Below are positions 35,091 to 42,931 of a stretch of DNA of 44,506 nt, piece after piece. Positions within the stretch are counted from its first letter, which is position 1. Every line of letters begins with the position of its first letter. The notes beneath the pieces are model-generated. The model was not told the origin of the DNA, ran no database searches, and worked only from the letters and a program-made list of their open reading frames with translations. The DNA is from Alicyclobacillus sendaiensis NBRC 100866. Its GTDB lineage: Bacteria; Bacillota; Bacilli; Alicyclobacillales; Alicyclobacillaceae. Location: assembly GCF_001552675.1 (NCBI RefSeq), contig NZ_BCRQ01000018.1:1-44506 (forward strand), read 5' to 3'. A program made the translations under genes and the position numbers.

Positions 35091-36713
35091 GTGTTTCATC
35101 AACTGTTGACGCCCATCGGGAATTCGACGGGCCTCTCGTTTTTGGTCGGTATCATTCCCATTTTCATCGTGCTTGTGCTGCTCGGCGTCGTACGGGCCCC
35201 GGCTTGGATTGCGGCGCTGTCGGGCCTCGTCGCGGGCTTGATAGAAGCCGTGGCGGGCTGGCGCATGCCCGCTCATCTGGCGTTTGACTCGGTCGCCATG
35301 GGCATGGTGTTCGCCCTGTGGCCCATCATGTGGATTGTGTGGAACGCCATGTGGCTGTACAACCTGAGTCAGCGGACGGGCGCCTTCGCGCAGTTCCGCG
35401 ACTGGATGTACCGGTATGCGACGGAGGACCGCCGCATCCAGATGCTGATCATCGCGTTCAGCTTCGGCGCCCTGATGGAGGGGATCTCCGGGTTTGGCAC
35501 GCCGGTGGCCATTGCCTCCGCGCTGCTCGTCGGGCTCGGCTTCCCTGTGCTCGACGCGGTCACGTATGCGCTCATCTTCGACACGGCGCCGGTCGCGTTC
35601 GGCGCGCTGGGGGTTCCCATCGTGACGCTCGGGTCCGTCACGAACCTCAATGTAAGCGCTTTATCTTCGATGGTTGGGCGCCAGCTGCCCATCTTCGCGT
35701 TCATCCTGCCATTCTACGTGATCGCCGTGATGGGCGGGTGGAAGGCGCTCCGCGGTGCCTGGCCGGTGGCGCTTGTGGGCGGACTGTCGTACGCCCTGAC
35801 GCAATTCGCCGTGGCGAACTTCATCGGCCCGGCGCTGCCGGACGTCTTGGCCGCGCTCGTCTCGCTCGTCTGCATCGTGCTCTTCACCAGGGTGTGGCGC
35901 CCCAAGGACACGGATCAATTCCGCTCGTACGTGCACACGGGAGTGTATCGCGAGATGGCGGCGGCGTCCGAAGCGCCGGCCGGAGGACTATGGCGGGGCT
36001 GGGTGCCGTGGCTGACGGTGACAGGCGTCGTGATTGTCTGGACCTTCCTGAAAATCGCCGACATCGGCGCGAAGAAGGTGCACTGGCCGGGGCTCGACAA
36101 GCAGGTGTTCCTCACGCTCTACAACAAGCCGTACGAGGCGGTATGGACGTTCCAGCCGCTCGCCACGGGCACGGCCATCCTGGTGGCCGTCATTCTCACG
36201 GCCTTCTTCCTGCGCGCGGGCTGGAAGACGTTTTGGCTCGCCGCGGCCGACACGTGGAAGCAGCTGACGTTCCCCATCCTCACAGTCATGTTCATCCTCG
36301 GGCTCGCCTATCTGTACAACTACTCGGGCATGGCGTACACGCTCGGCGTGGCCGTGGCGGCCCTCGGAAGCTGGTTTCCGTTCTTCTCCGGGTTCCTCGG
36401 GTGGATTGCGTGCTTCTTGTCGGGATCGGACACCTCGTCCAACGCGCTCTTTGGCAACTTGCAGGTGGTGGCGGCGAACCGCCTGCACCTGAATCCCATC
36501 CTGATGGCGGCGACGAACTCCTCGGGCGCGGTGATGAGCAAGATGATCTCGCCGCAAAACGTGACGACGGGCGTATCCACGGGCGAACTTCGCGGCAAGG
36601 AGGGACTCGTCATCCGCCGCACGTTCTGGCACAGCATCGTGCTGACGGTGATCCTCGGCGTGCTCGTGGTGCTGCAGGCCCATGCATGGAGCGGCATGGT
36701 GCCGAACCCGTGA
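35091..36713 (+). CDS. L-lactate/glycolate permease (LctP family)
   Basis: This 540-residue carrier has about 13 membrane helices, starting LSFLVGIIPIFIVLVLLGVVRAPAW. It has the family signatures FGALMEGISGFGTPVAIASALLVGLGF and, near the end, SGSDTSSNALFGNLQVVAA plus NSSGAVMSKMISPQNVTTG. The LctP/GlcA family imports L-lactate, D-lactate and glycolate with protons. The surrounding glcEFD and aceB suggest glycolate, and the symbol glcA would fit. GTG 35091 has GGAGGG six bases upstream; an in-frame TTG at 35064 is less likely. The 368-base gap 34723-35090 contains the operator but no convincing gene. Confidence 0.88.
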   Translation: MFHQLLTPIGNSTGLSFLVGIIPIFIVLVLLGVVRAPAWIAALSGLVAGLIEAVAGWRMPAHLAFDSVAMGMVFALWPIMWIVWNAMWLYNLSQRTGAFAQFRDWMYRYATEDRRIQMLIIAFSFGALMEGISGFGTPVAIASALLVGLGFPVLDAVTYALIFDTAPVAFGALGVPIVTLGSVTNLNVSALSSMVGRQLPIFAFILPFYVIAVMGGWKALRGAWPVALVGGLSYALTQFAVANFIGPALPDVLAALVSLVCIVLFTRVWRPKDTDQFRSYVHTGVYREMAAASEAPAGGLWRGWVPWLTVTGVVIVWTFLKIADIGAKKVHWPGLDKQVFLTLYNKPYEAVWTFQPLATGTAILVAVILTAFFLRAGWKTFWLAAADTWKQLTFPILTVMFILGLAYLYNYSGMAYTLGVAVAALGSWFPFFSGFLGWIACFLSGSDTSSNALFGNLQVVAANRLHLNPILMAATNSSGAVMSKMISPQNVTTGVSTGELRGKEGLVIRRTFWHSIVLTVILGVLVVLQAHAWSGMVPNP

Positions 36714-36828
36714 CGCCCTGCGCAAGGACGCGGCGTCAGCTTCTGGCTGGCGCCGCCGCCGTGTGGAAGGGGTGGCAGGAGATGCGATTTCAGCGTCGAA
36801 ACCAGACGGCGACGAAGGGGTGAAAGGC

Positions 36829-37770
36829 ATGGCGGAGACATGGACGCTCGATGCGCCGGACGGGGTAAGGATCCACGGGCGCACCTGGGCGCCCGTGCTA
36901 CGTGGGGAGCCGCGCGCGTGCGTGCAAATCGCCCACGGCATGGCCGAGCACATCGAGCGATATAGCGACTTCGCGCAGTTTCTCGCCTCGCGCGGGTGCG
37001 CCGTGTACGGGCACGATCACCGCGGCCACGGGCGGACGGGCGAAGACATGGGGCTGCTCGGCCACTTTGGCGATCACGACGGGTTTCAGCGCGTGATTGA
37101 CGACATGGCGCGGGTCACGTCGCGCATCGAGGCTGAACACCCGGGCGTGCCCATCGTCCTGCTGGGCCACAGCATGGGATCCTGGCTGTCGCTCGCCTAC
37201 ATGGAGCAGCACGGCGCGAGGCTCCGGGGCGCCGTGCTGTCGGGCGGGGGCTTTGTCAGCCGCCTGGAGCTGGCGGCGGGGCTGTATCTGGCGCGACGCG
37301 AAGCGGCGCGGCTTGGGGCGCGATCGCCAAGCGAACAGCTGTACAGGATGACGTTTGGCAACTTCAACAAGCCGTTTCAGCCCAATCGCACGCCGCTCGA
37401 TTGGCTGTCGCGGGATGAGGCGGTGGTGGACGCGTACATCGCGGACCCGCGCTGCGGGCAGATGCACACCTGCGGCTTTTTCATCGATTATTTCAGCGGC
37501 GTGCGGTCGTTGCAGCGCGCCGAGAACCTCCGCCGCATTCCGAGCGAGCTGCCGGTGCTCATCATCGCGGGATCGCGCGATCCGGTGGGAAAGATGGGCA
37601 AGGGCGTCGAGCGGCTTGCGAAGGCGCTTACGGCCGCGGGGGTGCGCGACGTGACGGTCAAGCTGTATCCAGGCGCGCGGCACGAAGTGCTCAATGAGAC
37701 GAACCGCGCCGAGGTGTACCAGGACGTCTGGCACTTCGTGGAGCAGGTGATTCGGCGAAAGCGTGGGTGA
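36829..37770 (+). CDS. alpha/beta hydrolase, monoacylglycerol-lipase-like
   Basis: This 313-residue esterase of the serine-hydrolase fold has the oxyanion-hole HGMAEHIERY (about 38-47) and the nucleophile elbow GHSMGSW with the catalytic Ser near residue 113. The later acid is in IIAGSRDPVG, and the catalytic His is in PGARHEVLNE near residue 285. The pattern fits lysophospholipase/monoacylglycerol lipase (Hydrolase_4). No signal peptide is seen. ATG 36829 has AAAGG and GAAGGGG upstream. It is 115 bases after the permease and may be read from it; its link to glycolate metabolism is unknown. Confidence 0.8.
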   Translation: MAETWTLDAPDGVRIHGRTWAPVLRGEPRACVQIAHGMAEHIERYSDFAQFLASRGCAVYGHDHRGHGRTGEDMGLLGHFGDHDGFQRVIDDMARVTSRIEAEHPGVPIVLLGHSMGSWLSLAYMEQHGARLRGAVLSGGGFVSRLELAAGLYLARREAARLGARSPSEQLYRMTFGNFNKPFQPNRTPLDWLSRDEAVVDAYIADPRCGQMHTCGFFIDYFSGVRSLQRAENLRRIPSELPVLIIAGSRDPVGKMGKGVERLAKALTAAGVRDVTVKLYPGARHEVLNETNRAEVYQDVWHFVEQVIRRKRG

Positions 37771-37800
37771 GGGGGGCCGCGACGTGCGGCCCTCCTTTTA
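37770..37800 (+). terminator. terminator after the hydrolase
   Basis: AGGGGGGCCGC and GCGGCCCTCCT form a stem with one mismatch around a GACGT loop, followed by TTTTA. It ends the hydrolase transcript where it meets the converging MFS gene. Confidence 0.75.
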
Positions 37801-39033
37801 CTCCAGCGCCTCTCCCTTCGACTCTCTCCACAACAGCGCCACCACAATGGTCAAAATGGACGCGGCGGCCACCGAGTACGTCATCGAGTGCGCCAGACCG
37901 CCGACGGACGGCGCGATGGACGACACGATGAGCGGCACCACCGCGCCGCCGAGCGCGGCCCCGATGTGATACGTCGTCCCCTGTCCCGTGGACCGAACGG
38001 CGGTCGGGAAGTGCTCGGCCAGATACGTCGGGATGACCGACCAGACGCCGCCTATCGAGAATAAGCCGATGAGAAACGTGAAGATGTTGCGGTACCCTGC
38101 GCTTTGAATATGCAAGAAGACGACGGAGGTGAGCGCCGTTCCGATCGCAGAAAGGATGAGGGTCCACTTGCGGCCTATCCAATCCGAAACGAACCCGCCC
38201 ACCACATTGCCGACGATCCCGGCGACGTTCAGGATGATGATGGTATTCGCCACCGTCGCCGGTGAAAAATGCCCCGTCTGTTTGAGCAGCGTGGCGTAGA
38301 ACGTGTTGATGGGATACGTCACGCTGAACGCGACGATGGCCACAATGGCGGCGTGCACCGTGCTCCACACGCGGCCCCGTTTGAACAGCTCGCCGACCGG
38401 AAGCGTCCTCGATTCCTCGCTGCGGACCTCCTTCCACCGGTCCGACTCCGGGAGCGCAAAGGCAATGAAGACGCCGACGATCACGGCCGGAATGCAGGCG
38501 ATGAAAAAGATCGCGTGCCAGCCGAGGTGGCTATACCCCAGGCGATAGATGATGGCTGCGAAAATGTAGCCAAACGAAAAACCGGACTGCAAGAGGCCCG
38601 AAGCGAAGCCGCGCCAGCGGGAGGGGATCATCTCCATCAGCATGGGGGTTCCGCTCGCGTACATGGAGCCCATGCCTAAGCCGTACAGGATTCGCACGAC
38701 CATCAGAAGCGTGAAGCCGAGCGAGAAGCCGGTCAGGCACTCGAACACGCTGAACCAGAAGATGGAGAAGACCAGGCTGAACTTGCGCCCTTTCGCATCG
38801 CTCAAGAGGCCGCCGAGAAACCCGCCGCCGAGCCGCGCGAAGGTGGTGGCCGACGAGACGGAGGCCGCGAGCGTGAGCGCCACGTGATAGTCCTTCATGA
38901 TGTCCAGGATGACAAACGTGAGGAGCGAAAAGTCCATGGCGTCGAAGGCCCAGGCGAGCGCGATGGAGATGAGTGCGCGCAGGGGAGCCTTCTGCCTCGC
39001 CGCATTGGGCACGGGCACGTACGCAGTCGACAT
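37798..39033 (-). CDS. MFS transporter, carboxylate/sialate-proton type
   Basis: This 411-residue carrier has 12 predicted helices. The conserved loop between helices 2 and 3 is GGLLSDAKGRKFSLV, repeated as GGFVSDWIGRKWTLI between helices 8 and 9. RILYGLGMGSMYASGTPMLMEMIPSRWRG is typical of the sugar/carboxylate (JEN1/ShiA-like) group. AWAFDAMDFSLL in helix 1 resembles carriers of lactate or aromatic acids. It is divergent from the second GlcD-like dehydrogenase, so a 2-hydroxyacid such as D-lactate is a plausible cargo. ATG 39033 has AGGTG six bases upstream; a GTG at 39042 is an alternative. Confidence 0.8.
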   Translation of the reverse strand: MSTAYVPVPNAARQKAPLRALISIALAWAFDAMDFSLLTFVILDIMKDYHVALTLAASVSSATTFARLGGGFLGGLLSDAKGRKFSLVFSIFWFSVFECLTGFSLGFTLLMVVRILYGLGMGSMYASGTPMLMEMIPSRWRGFASGLLQSGFSFGYIFAAIIYRLGYSHLGWHAIFFIACIPAVIVGVFIAFALPESDRWKEVRSEESRTLPVGELFKRGRVWSTVHAAIVAIVAFSVTYPINTFYATLLKQTGHFSPATVANTIIILNVAGIVGNVVGGFVSDWIGRKWTLILSAIGTALTSVVFLHIQSAGYRNIFTFLIGLFSIGGVWSVIPTYLAEHFPTAVRSTGQGTTYHIGAALGGAVVPLIVSSIAPSVGGLAHSMTYSVAAASILTIVVALLWRESKGEALE

Positions 39034-39064
39034 CCGAGTCACCTCGCTTTAGAATCAGAACAGG

Positions 39065-39093
39065 CCGACATGTATCCCTTTTCATCCTATACG
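39065..39093 (+). promoter_or_regulatory. weak promoter candidate for the second GlcD-like gene
   Basis: CCGACA (39065-39070), 17 bases, TATACG (39088-39093). A CAGAAC half-site (39056-39061) of the IclR-type motif lies just upstream, without a matching second arm. Confidence 0.35.
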
Positions 39094-39164
39094 ACTTTTG
39101 CGCGCCGCGTAAGCCCCTGGGACAGGCTGCGCGCACATCGGTTCAACCGGAATGGGGGCACGAG

Positions 39165-40538
39165 ATGATGACCATCCCTTGGGAGACGCTGAAAGACGCG
39201 CTTGGCGACAAGCTGAGCTTCGGCGAGAGCGTGCGCCGGTCTCACGCGAAGGACGAATCGTATCATCCGGAACACCTGCCGGATGCCGTCGCGTATCCGG
39301 AGACGACGGACGATGTCGTGGCACTTGCTCGATTCTCGCACGCGCACGGCGTGCCGCTTGTGGCGTACGGGGCGGGATCGGGCCTCGAGGGCCAAGCCAT
39401 CCCCGTGCGCGGCGGCATCTCCGTGGATTTCTCGCGCATGAACCGCATTCTCGAGGTTCGGCCCGACGACTTCCTCGTGTGCGTGGAGCCCGGCGTCACC
39501 CGGCAGCAGTTGAACGACGCGCTGCGCCCGTACGGCCTCATGTTCCCGGTCGATCCCGGCGCCAATGCGTCGCTCGGCGGCATGGCGGCGACCAACGCGA
39601 GCGGCACCACGGCGGTCCGATACGGCCCCATGAAGGCGAACGTGCGCAAGCTCGAGGTGGTGCTCGCGGACGGGCGGGTCATCCAGGTGGGCACACTCGC
39701 CGCCAAATCCAGTTCGGGCTACAACCTCGTCGAGCTCTTTGTCGGATCGGAAGGAACGCTAGGCTTGTTCACGAAGCTCTGGCTTCGCGTCTACGGCGTG
39801 CCCGAGGCGACGCTCGCCGCTTCCGCCGAGTTCGCGACCGTGCGCGAGGCGGTGGACGCCGTGTGCATGCTCATCGGCAGCGGACTCCAGCTCACGCGCT
39901 GCGAGCTCGTGACGAAGCCGTACATCGAGATCATCAACCGCCAGTTTGACACCGCGTACACGCCCGCGCCGACCTTGTTCCTCGAGCTGTCGGGATCGCA
40001 GGCCGCGGTTAAGGCCGACATGACGACCGTCGATGAGATCCTGCGCGACGCCGGCGCGGCTCGCGTCTCTGTTGTCATGGACGAGCGGGATCGCCAGAAG
40101 CTCTGGCACGCGCGCCACAACGCCGCGTACGCCCTGATGCGCACGTATCCCGGGCTGTCCCATCTCTCGACCGACGTCTGCGTGCCCATGTCGAAGCTGC
40201 CGGAGGCGGTCGACGTGGCGGAGACGTGGATTGAGCGCCTCGGCATCCGCGGCGGCATTGTCGGACACGTCGGCGACGGCAACTTCCACGTGAGCCTCAT
40301 GGTCAACCCGAATGACGCGGACGATCTCGGCCGCGCCTACGAGCTCTCTCACCACCTGGTGGAGTACGCGCTGTCCGTCGGCGGCACCTGCACGGGCGAG
40401 CACGGCGTGGGGCTCGGCAAGATGAAATACCAGAAGCAGGAGCACGGGGAGGCGCTCGCGCTGATGCAGGCCGTGAAACGCCTGCTCGATCCGGCCAATC
40501 TGCTCAATCCCGGGAAGCTGGTCGACGGGATCGCGTGA
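39165..40538 (+). CDS. FAD-linked 2-hydroxyacid dehydrogenase (D-lactate/glycolate type)
   Basis: This 457-residue flavoprotein of the VAO/GlcD family has YGAGSGLEGQAIPVRGG, then DPGANASLGGMAATNASGT and VELFVGSEGTLGLFTK in the FAD domain. The substrate domain has the histidines of GHVGDGNFHVS and GEHGVGLGKMKY. The combination YGAGSGLEGQ resembles cytochrome-type D-lactate dehydrogenases (Dld, human LDHD) more than bacterial GlcD. The start at 39165 is followed by a second ATG; GGGGG lies six bases upstream. No GlcE/GlcF partner adjoins, so it may act alone. Its 3' end overlaps the converging regulator by 35 bases. Confidence 0.85.
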   Translation: MMTIPWETLKDALGDKLSFGESVRRSHAKDESYHPEHLPDAVAYPETTDDVVALARFSHAHGVPLVAYGAGSGLEGQAIPVRGGISVDFSRMNRILEVRPDDFLVCVEPGVTRQQLNDALRPYGLMFPVDPGANASLGGMAATNASGTTAVRYGPMKANVRKLEVVLADGRVIQVGTLAAKSSSGYNLVELFVGSEGTLGLFTKLWLRVYGVPEATLAASAEFATVREAVDAVCMLIGSGLQLTRCELVTKPYIEIINRQFDTAYTPAPTLFLELSGSQAAVKADMTTVDEILRDAGAARVSVVMDERDRQKLWHARHNAAYALMRTYPGLSHLSTDVCVPMSKLPEAVDVAETWIERLGIRGGIVGHVGDGNFHVSLMVNPNDADDLGRAYELSHHLVEYALSVGGTCTGEHGVGLGKMKYQKQEHGEALALMQAVKRLLDPANLLNPGKLVDGIA

Positions 40539-41838
40539 CGTCGTCGAGGCCATATTGCCGAAGCTTGTAGTACAGCGCCGCCCGGGAGATGCCAAGAAGC
40601 TGGGCGGCGCGAGACTTGTTCCCCTCGCACTCCTCGAGCGCCTCCAGAATGCGGGCGCGCTCCAGCTCCCTCGATTGGTGCGCGAGCGGCACGCGCCGCC
40701 GCGCCGGCCTCAGGCGCAGGGCCTGAACGGCCTCGGGCAGGTGCTCGGGCTGCACGTCGTGCTCCGCGAGCGCCGCCGCGCGCCGCGCGGCCTGCACAAT
40801 CTCCGCGACGTTGCCGGGCCATGGGTAGGTCTGGATGAGCCCGGACGCTTCTTCCGACACGCGCGGCAGAATGATGCCGCGCTCCTTCGAAAAGCGCGCC
40901 AGCCAGAAGTGAAAGAGAGGCAGGCTCTCGTCGCGCCGCTCCGCCATCGTTGGGATTTCGACCACCGGCAGGGCTCGGGCGAGCGCCGGGTCGACGGCGT
41001 CCACCTCCGGTGCCGTCGCAATCACGCGGCAGCGCAGCGGCAGGTCGCGCTGTCCGCCGAGCGGCCGAAACCGTTGTTCCTCGATGGCCCGGGCGAGTTT
41101 TGCCTGCACCGCGCTCGGCATAAGGTGTGCGTCCTGAAGCAGCAGCGTGCCGGAGGCGGCGCGTTCGAGCCAACCCGCTCGCCAAGCGTCCGGCGATAGG
41201 AGGAGCGATCCGTCCGCGCCAAACAGGGCGGCGTCCATGAGCGCTGCGGCGCCAGGCTCGGCGCGCACGGCGAGAAACGGCCCGTCAAGCCCAAGCAGGC
41301 GGTGGGAGGCTTCCGCGATGGTGCGCTTGCCCGTGCCGCGTGCGCCAACCACGAGCGCGTGCCTCGACCCGGTTGGCGCGCTCAGGGCCTGGAGGGCGCG
41401 ATCGACCGTCTGCGTCCGCAGCACGTCTCCTTGCGCCTTGGCGAGATAGCGCGCGTTCTCCTCGCCCATGCGCACGAGGACCGTCATGTCTCGCTCCACG
41501 GCGATGGCGCCAACCACCGCGCCGCGCTCATCCCGCACGGGTGCCGCGGAGATGAGGACATGCACGTCCGGGCGCGGGCGGTGGTACGCGTGATCGATAT
41601 GCGCCTCGGTCGAGAGGACGCTGTGCACGGCAAGGGACTCCAGCGCGAAGAAGTGGGTGATGGGGCGCCCGACGATGTCCTCCGCAGGGATGCCGTACAG
41701 CGCTGCGGCCGCCCGGTTCCACGCGACGACCGTCCCAGCCGCGTCCACCACCGTCACGGCGTCGTCGAGGACGTCGAGCAGCGCACGGAGGACAACGTCG
41801 GTTGGCAGCCCGGATATCTGCGCGATCTCGCCCGCCAT
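40504..41838 (-). CDS. PAS-AAA-Fis regulator without the sigma-54 contact loop
   Basis: This 444-residue protein has a PAS domain (about 15-130: LDVLDDAVTVVDAAGTVVAWNRAAAALYG..). An AAA+ domain (about 150-370) has Walker A GARGTGKRT and a degenerate Walker B TLLLQDAHLM. A Fis-type helix-turn-helix is at the C-terminus (NKSRAAQLLGISRAALYYKL). The family (NtrC/RocR type) activates sigma-54 promoters through GAFTGA. Here that loop reads GADGSLLLSPDA, so it has lost the sigma-54 contact and resembles TyrR-like regulators that work with sigma-A. It is divergent from proline dehydrogenase, the likely target. ATG 41838 has GGAGGGG five bases upstream; a longer ATG at 41883 lacks one. Confidence 0.82.
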   Translation of the reverse strand: MAGEIAQISGLPTDVVLRALLDVLDDAVTVVDAAGTVVAWNRAAAALYGIPAEDIVGRPITHFFALESLAVHSVLSTEAHIDHAYHRPRPDVHVLISAAPVRDERGAVVGAIAVERDMTVLVRMGEENARYLAKAQGDVLRTQTVDRALQALSAPTGSRHALVVGARGTGKRTIAEASHRLLGLDGPFLAVRAEPGAAALMDAALFGADGSLLLSPDAWRAGWLERAASGTLLLQDAHLMPSAVQAKLARAIEEQRFRPLGGQRDLPLRCRVIATAPEVDAVDPALARALPVVEIPTMAERRDESLPLFHFWLARFSKERGIILPRVSEEASGLIQTYPWPGNVAEIVQAARRAAALAEHDVQPEHLPEAVQALRLRPARRRVPLAHQSRELERARILEALEECEGNKSRAAQLLGISRAALYYKLRQYGLDDVTRSRRPASRD

Positions 41839-41871
41839 TCGCACCCCTCCAGCGGCGACAATTGGAACATA

Positions 41872-41901
41872 TTGCGCTTTCATAGTTCATGTGTCTACAA
41901 T
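41872..41901 (+). promoter_or_regulatory. sigma-A promoter candidate of the proline operon
   Basis: TTGCGC (41872-41877), 18 bases, TACAAT (41896-41901). The -10 sits inside the first palindrome, so binding there could block or reshape the promoter. Confidence 0.45.
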
Positions 41902-41911
41902 GGAGACACAT
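41889..41911. promoter_or_regulatory. regulator-binding palindrome 1
   Basis: ATGTGTCT (41889-41896) and AGACACAT (41904-41911) form a perfect 8-bp inverted repeat separated by seven bases, in the divergent gap between the PAS-AAA-Fis regulator and proline dehydrogenase. Confidence 0.7.
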
Positions 41912-41921
41912 CACGAACTCA

Positions 41922-41940
41922 TTGTCAAATTTTTAGACAC
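41922..41940. promoter_or_regulatory. regulator-binding palindrome 2
   Basis: Read on the minus strand this is GTGTCT-N7-TGACAA, matching palindrome 1 (GTGTCT-N7-AGACAC) in spacing and at most positions. The two centres are 31 bases apart, about three helical turns. Confidence 0.55.
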
Positions 41941-41994
41941 TTTGTGCATGTGCCCAGACAGCGAGGGTTCGCAACATGGAGGAGGGGGATGCGC

Positions 41995-42918
41995 ATGGAG
42001 CAAGTGATGCGCAATACACTGCTCTGGCTCTCGCGCAACCGCCGCGCGGAGCGGTGGGCGCGACGCTTTGGCTTCCGGCTCGGCGCCGGGCGATTCGTCC
42101 CAGGCGAGTCGCTGGAGGACGCGGTGCGCGCCGTGGAACAGCTGCACCGGCGGGGGCTCGCCGCGACGTTGGATCACCTCGGCGAATTCGTCGATCGCGC
42201 CGACGAGGCTCGCCAAGCGGCCGATTTCTGCGTGCGCACACTCGAGCGGTTCGCCGACCTGCCGTACGACGTGTATCTTTCGGTGAAGCTGACGCAACTC
42301 GGGCTCGACATCGACGAGGATCTCTGCATGGAGAACATGCGCAAGATTGTGGCCCGGGCGCGCGACACGGGGCGCTTTGTCCGCATTGACATGGAAGACT
42401 ACGCGCACAACGAGGTGACGCTCGCCATCTATCGAAAGTTGCACGCGGAATTTGGGACGGAGCACATCGGGACGGTCATCCAGGCGTATTTGTACAAGAG
42501 TGCCGACGACATTCGCGCGCTCGCGCCGCTCAAGCCGAATCTGCGCCTGGTCAAGGGGGCGTACAAGGAGCCACCATCCGTCGCATACCCTGAGAAACGC
42601 GACGTGGACGAGAACTACAAGCGCATCATCGATTTGCAGCTGCAGTCTGGCGGTAAAACGGCGATTGCGACGCACGACGAAGCCATCATCCGATGGGCGA
42701 AAGAGCGCGTGCGCGAACTCCACGTGCCTGACGAGCGCTGGGAGTTTCAGATGCTGTACGGGATTCGACCGCAGCTGCAGGAGGCGCTCGCCCGCGAGGG
42801 GTACAAGGTCCGCATCTATGTGCCCTTCGGCGAAGATTGGTACGGCTACTTCATGCGCCGTCTCGCGGAGCGCCCGGCGAACGTCGGCTTTGTCCTGAAA
42901 TCGCTCGTCAAGGCGTGA
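41995..42918 (+). CDS. putB: proline dehydrogenase (PutB/FadM type, single-domain)
   Basis: This 307-residue FAD enzyme oxidises proline to pyrroline-5-carboxylate and feeds electrons to the respiratory chain. Family features of the TIM barrel are ATLDHLGEFV, YLSVKLTQLGLDID, VRIDMEDYAHNEVTL, QAYLYKSADDI, LVKGAYKEP, AIATHDE, and the C-terminal YVPFGEDWYGYFMRRLAERP, with the active-site arginines at the end. Length is normal for the monofunctional form. ATG 41995 has GGAGGAGGGG seven bases upstream; the ATG at 41989 is too close to it. The partner pyrroline-5-carboxylate dehydrogenase is not in the window. It is followed 13 bases later by the permease. Confidence 0.9.
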   Translation: MEQVMRNTLLWLSRNRRAERWARRFGFRLGAGRFVPGESLEDAVRAVEQLHRRGLAATLDHLGEFVDRADEARQAADFCVRTLERFADLPYDVYLSVKLTQLGLDIDEDLCMENMRKIVARARDTGRFVRIDMEDYAHNEVTLAIYRKLHAEFGTEHIGTVIQAYLYKSADDIRALAPLKPNLRLVKGAYKEPPSVAYPEKRDVDENYKRIIDLQLQSGGKTAIATHDEAIIRWAKERVRELHVPDERWEFQMLYGIRPQLQEALAREGYKVRIYVPFGEDWYGYFMRRLAERPANVGFVLKSLVKA

Positions 42919-42931
42919 GGGGGAGCGGGAG

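Noticed and set aside
39045-39061. A third IclR-type operator between the MFS gene and the second GlcD-like gene
   Set aside because: Only one arm (CAGAAC) is present; the other arm reads CGCTTT and does not match.
41940-41994. A sigma-54 promoter before proline dehydrogenase
   Set aside because: No GG-N10-GC element of TGGCAC-N5-TTGC type is present, which agrees with the missing GAFTGA in the regulator.
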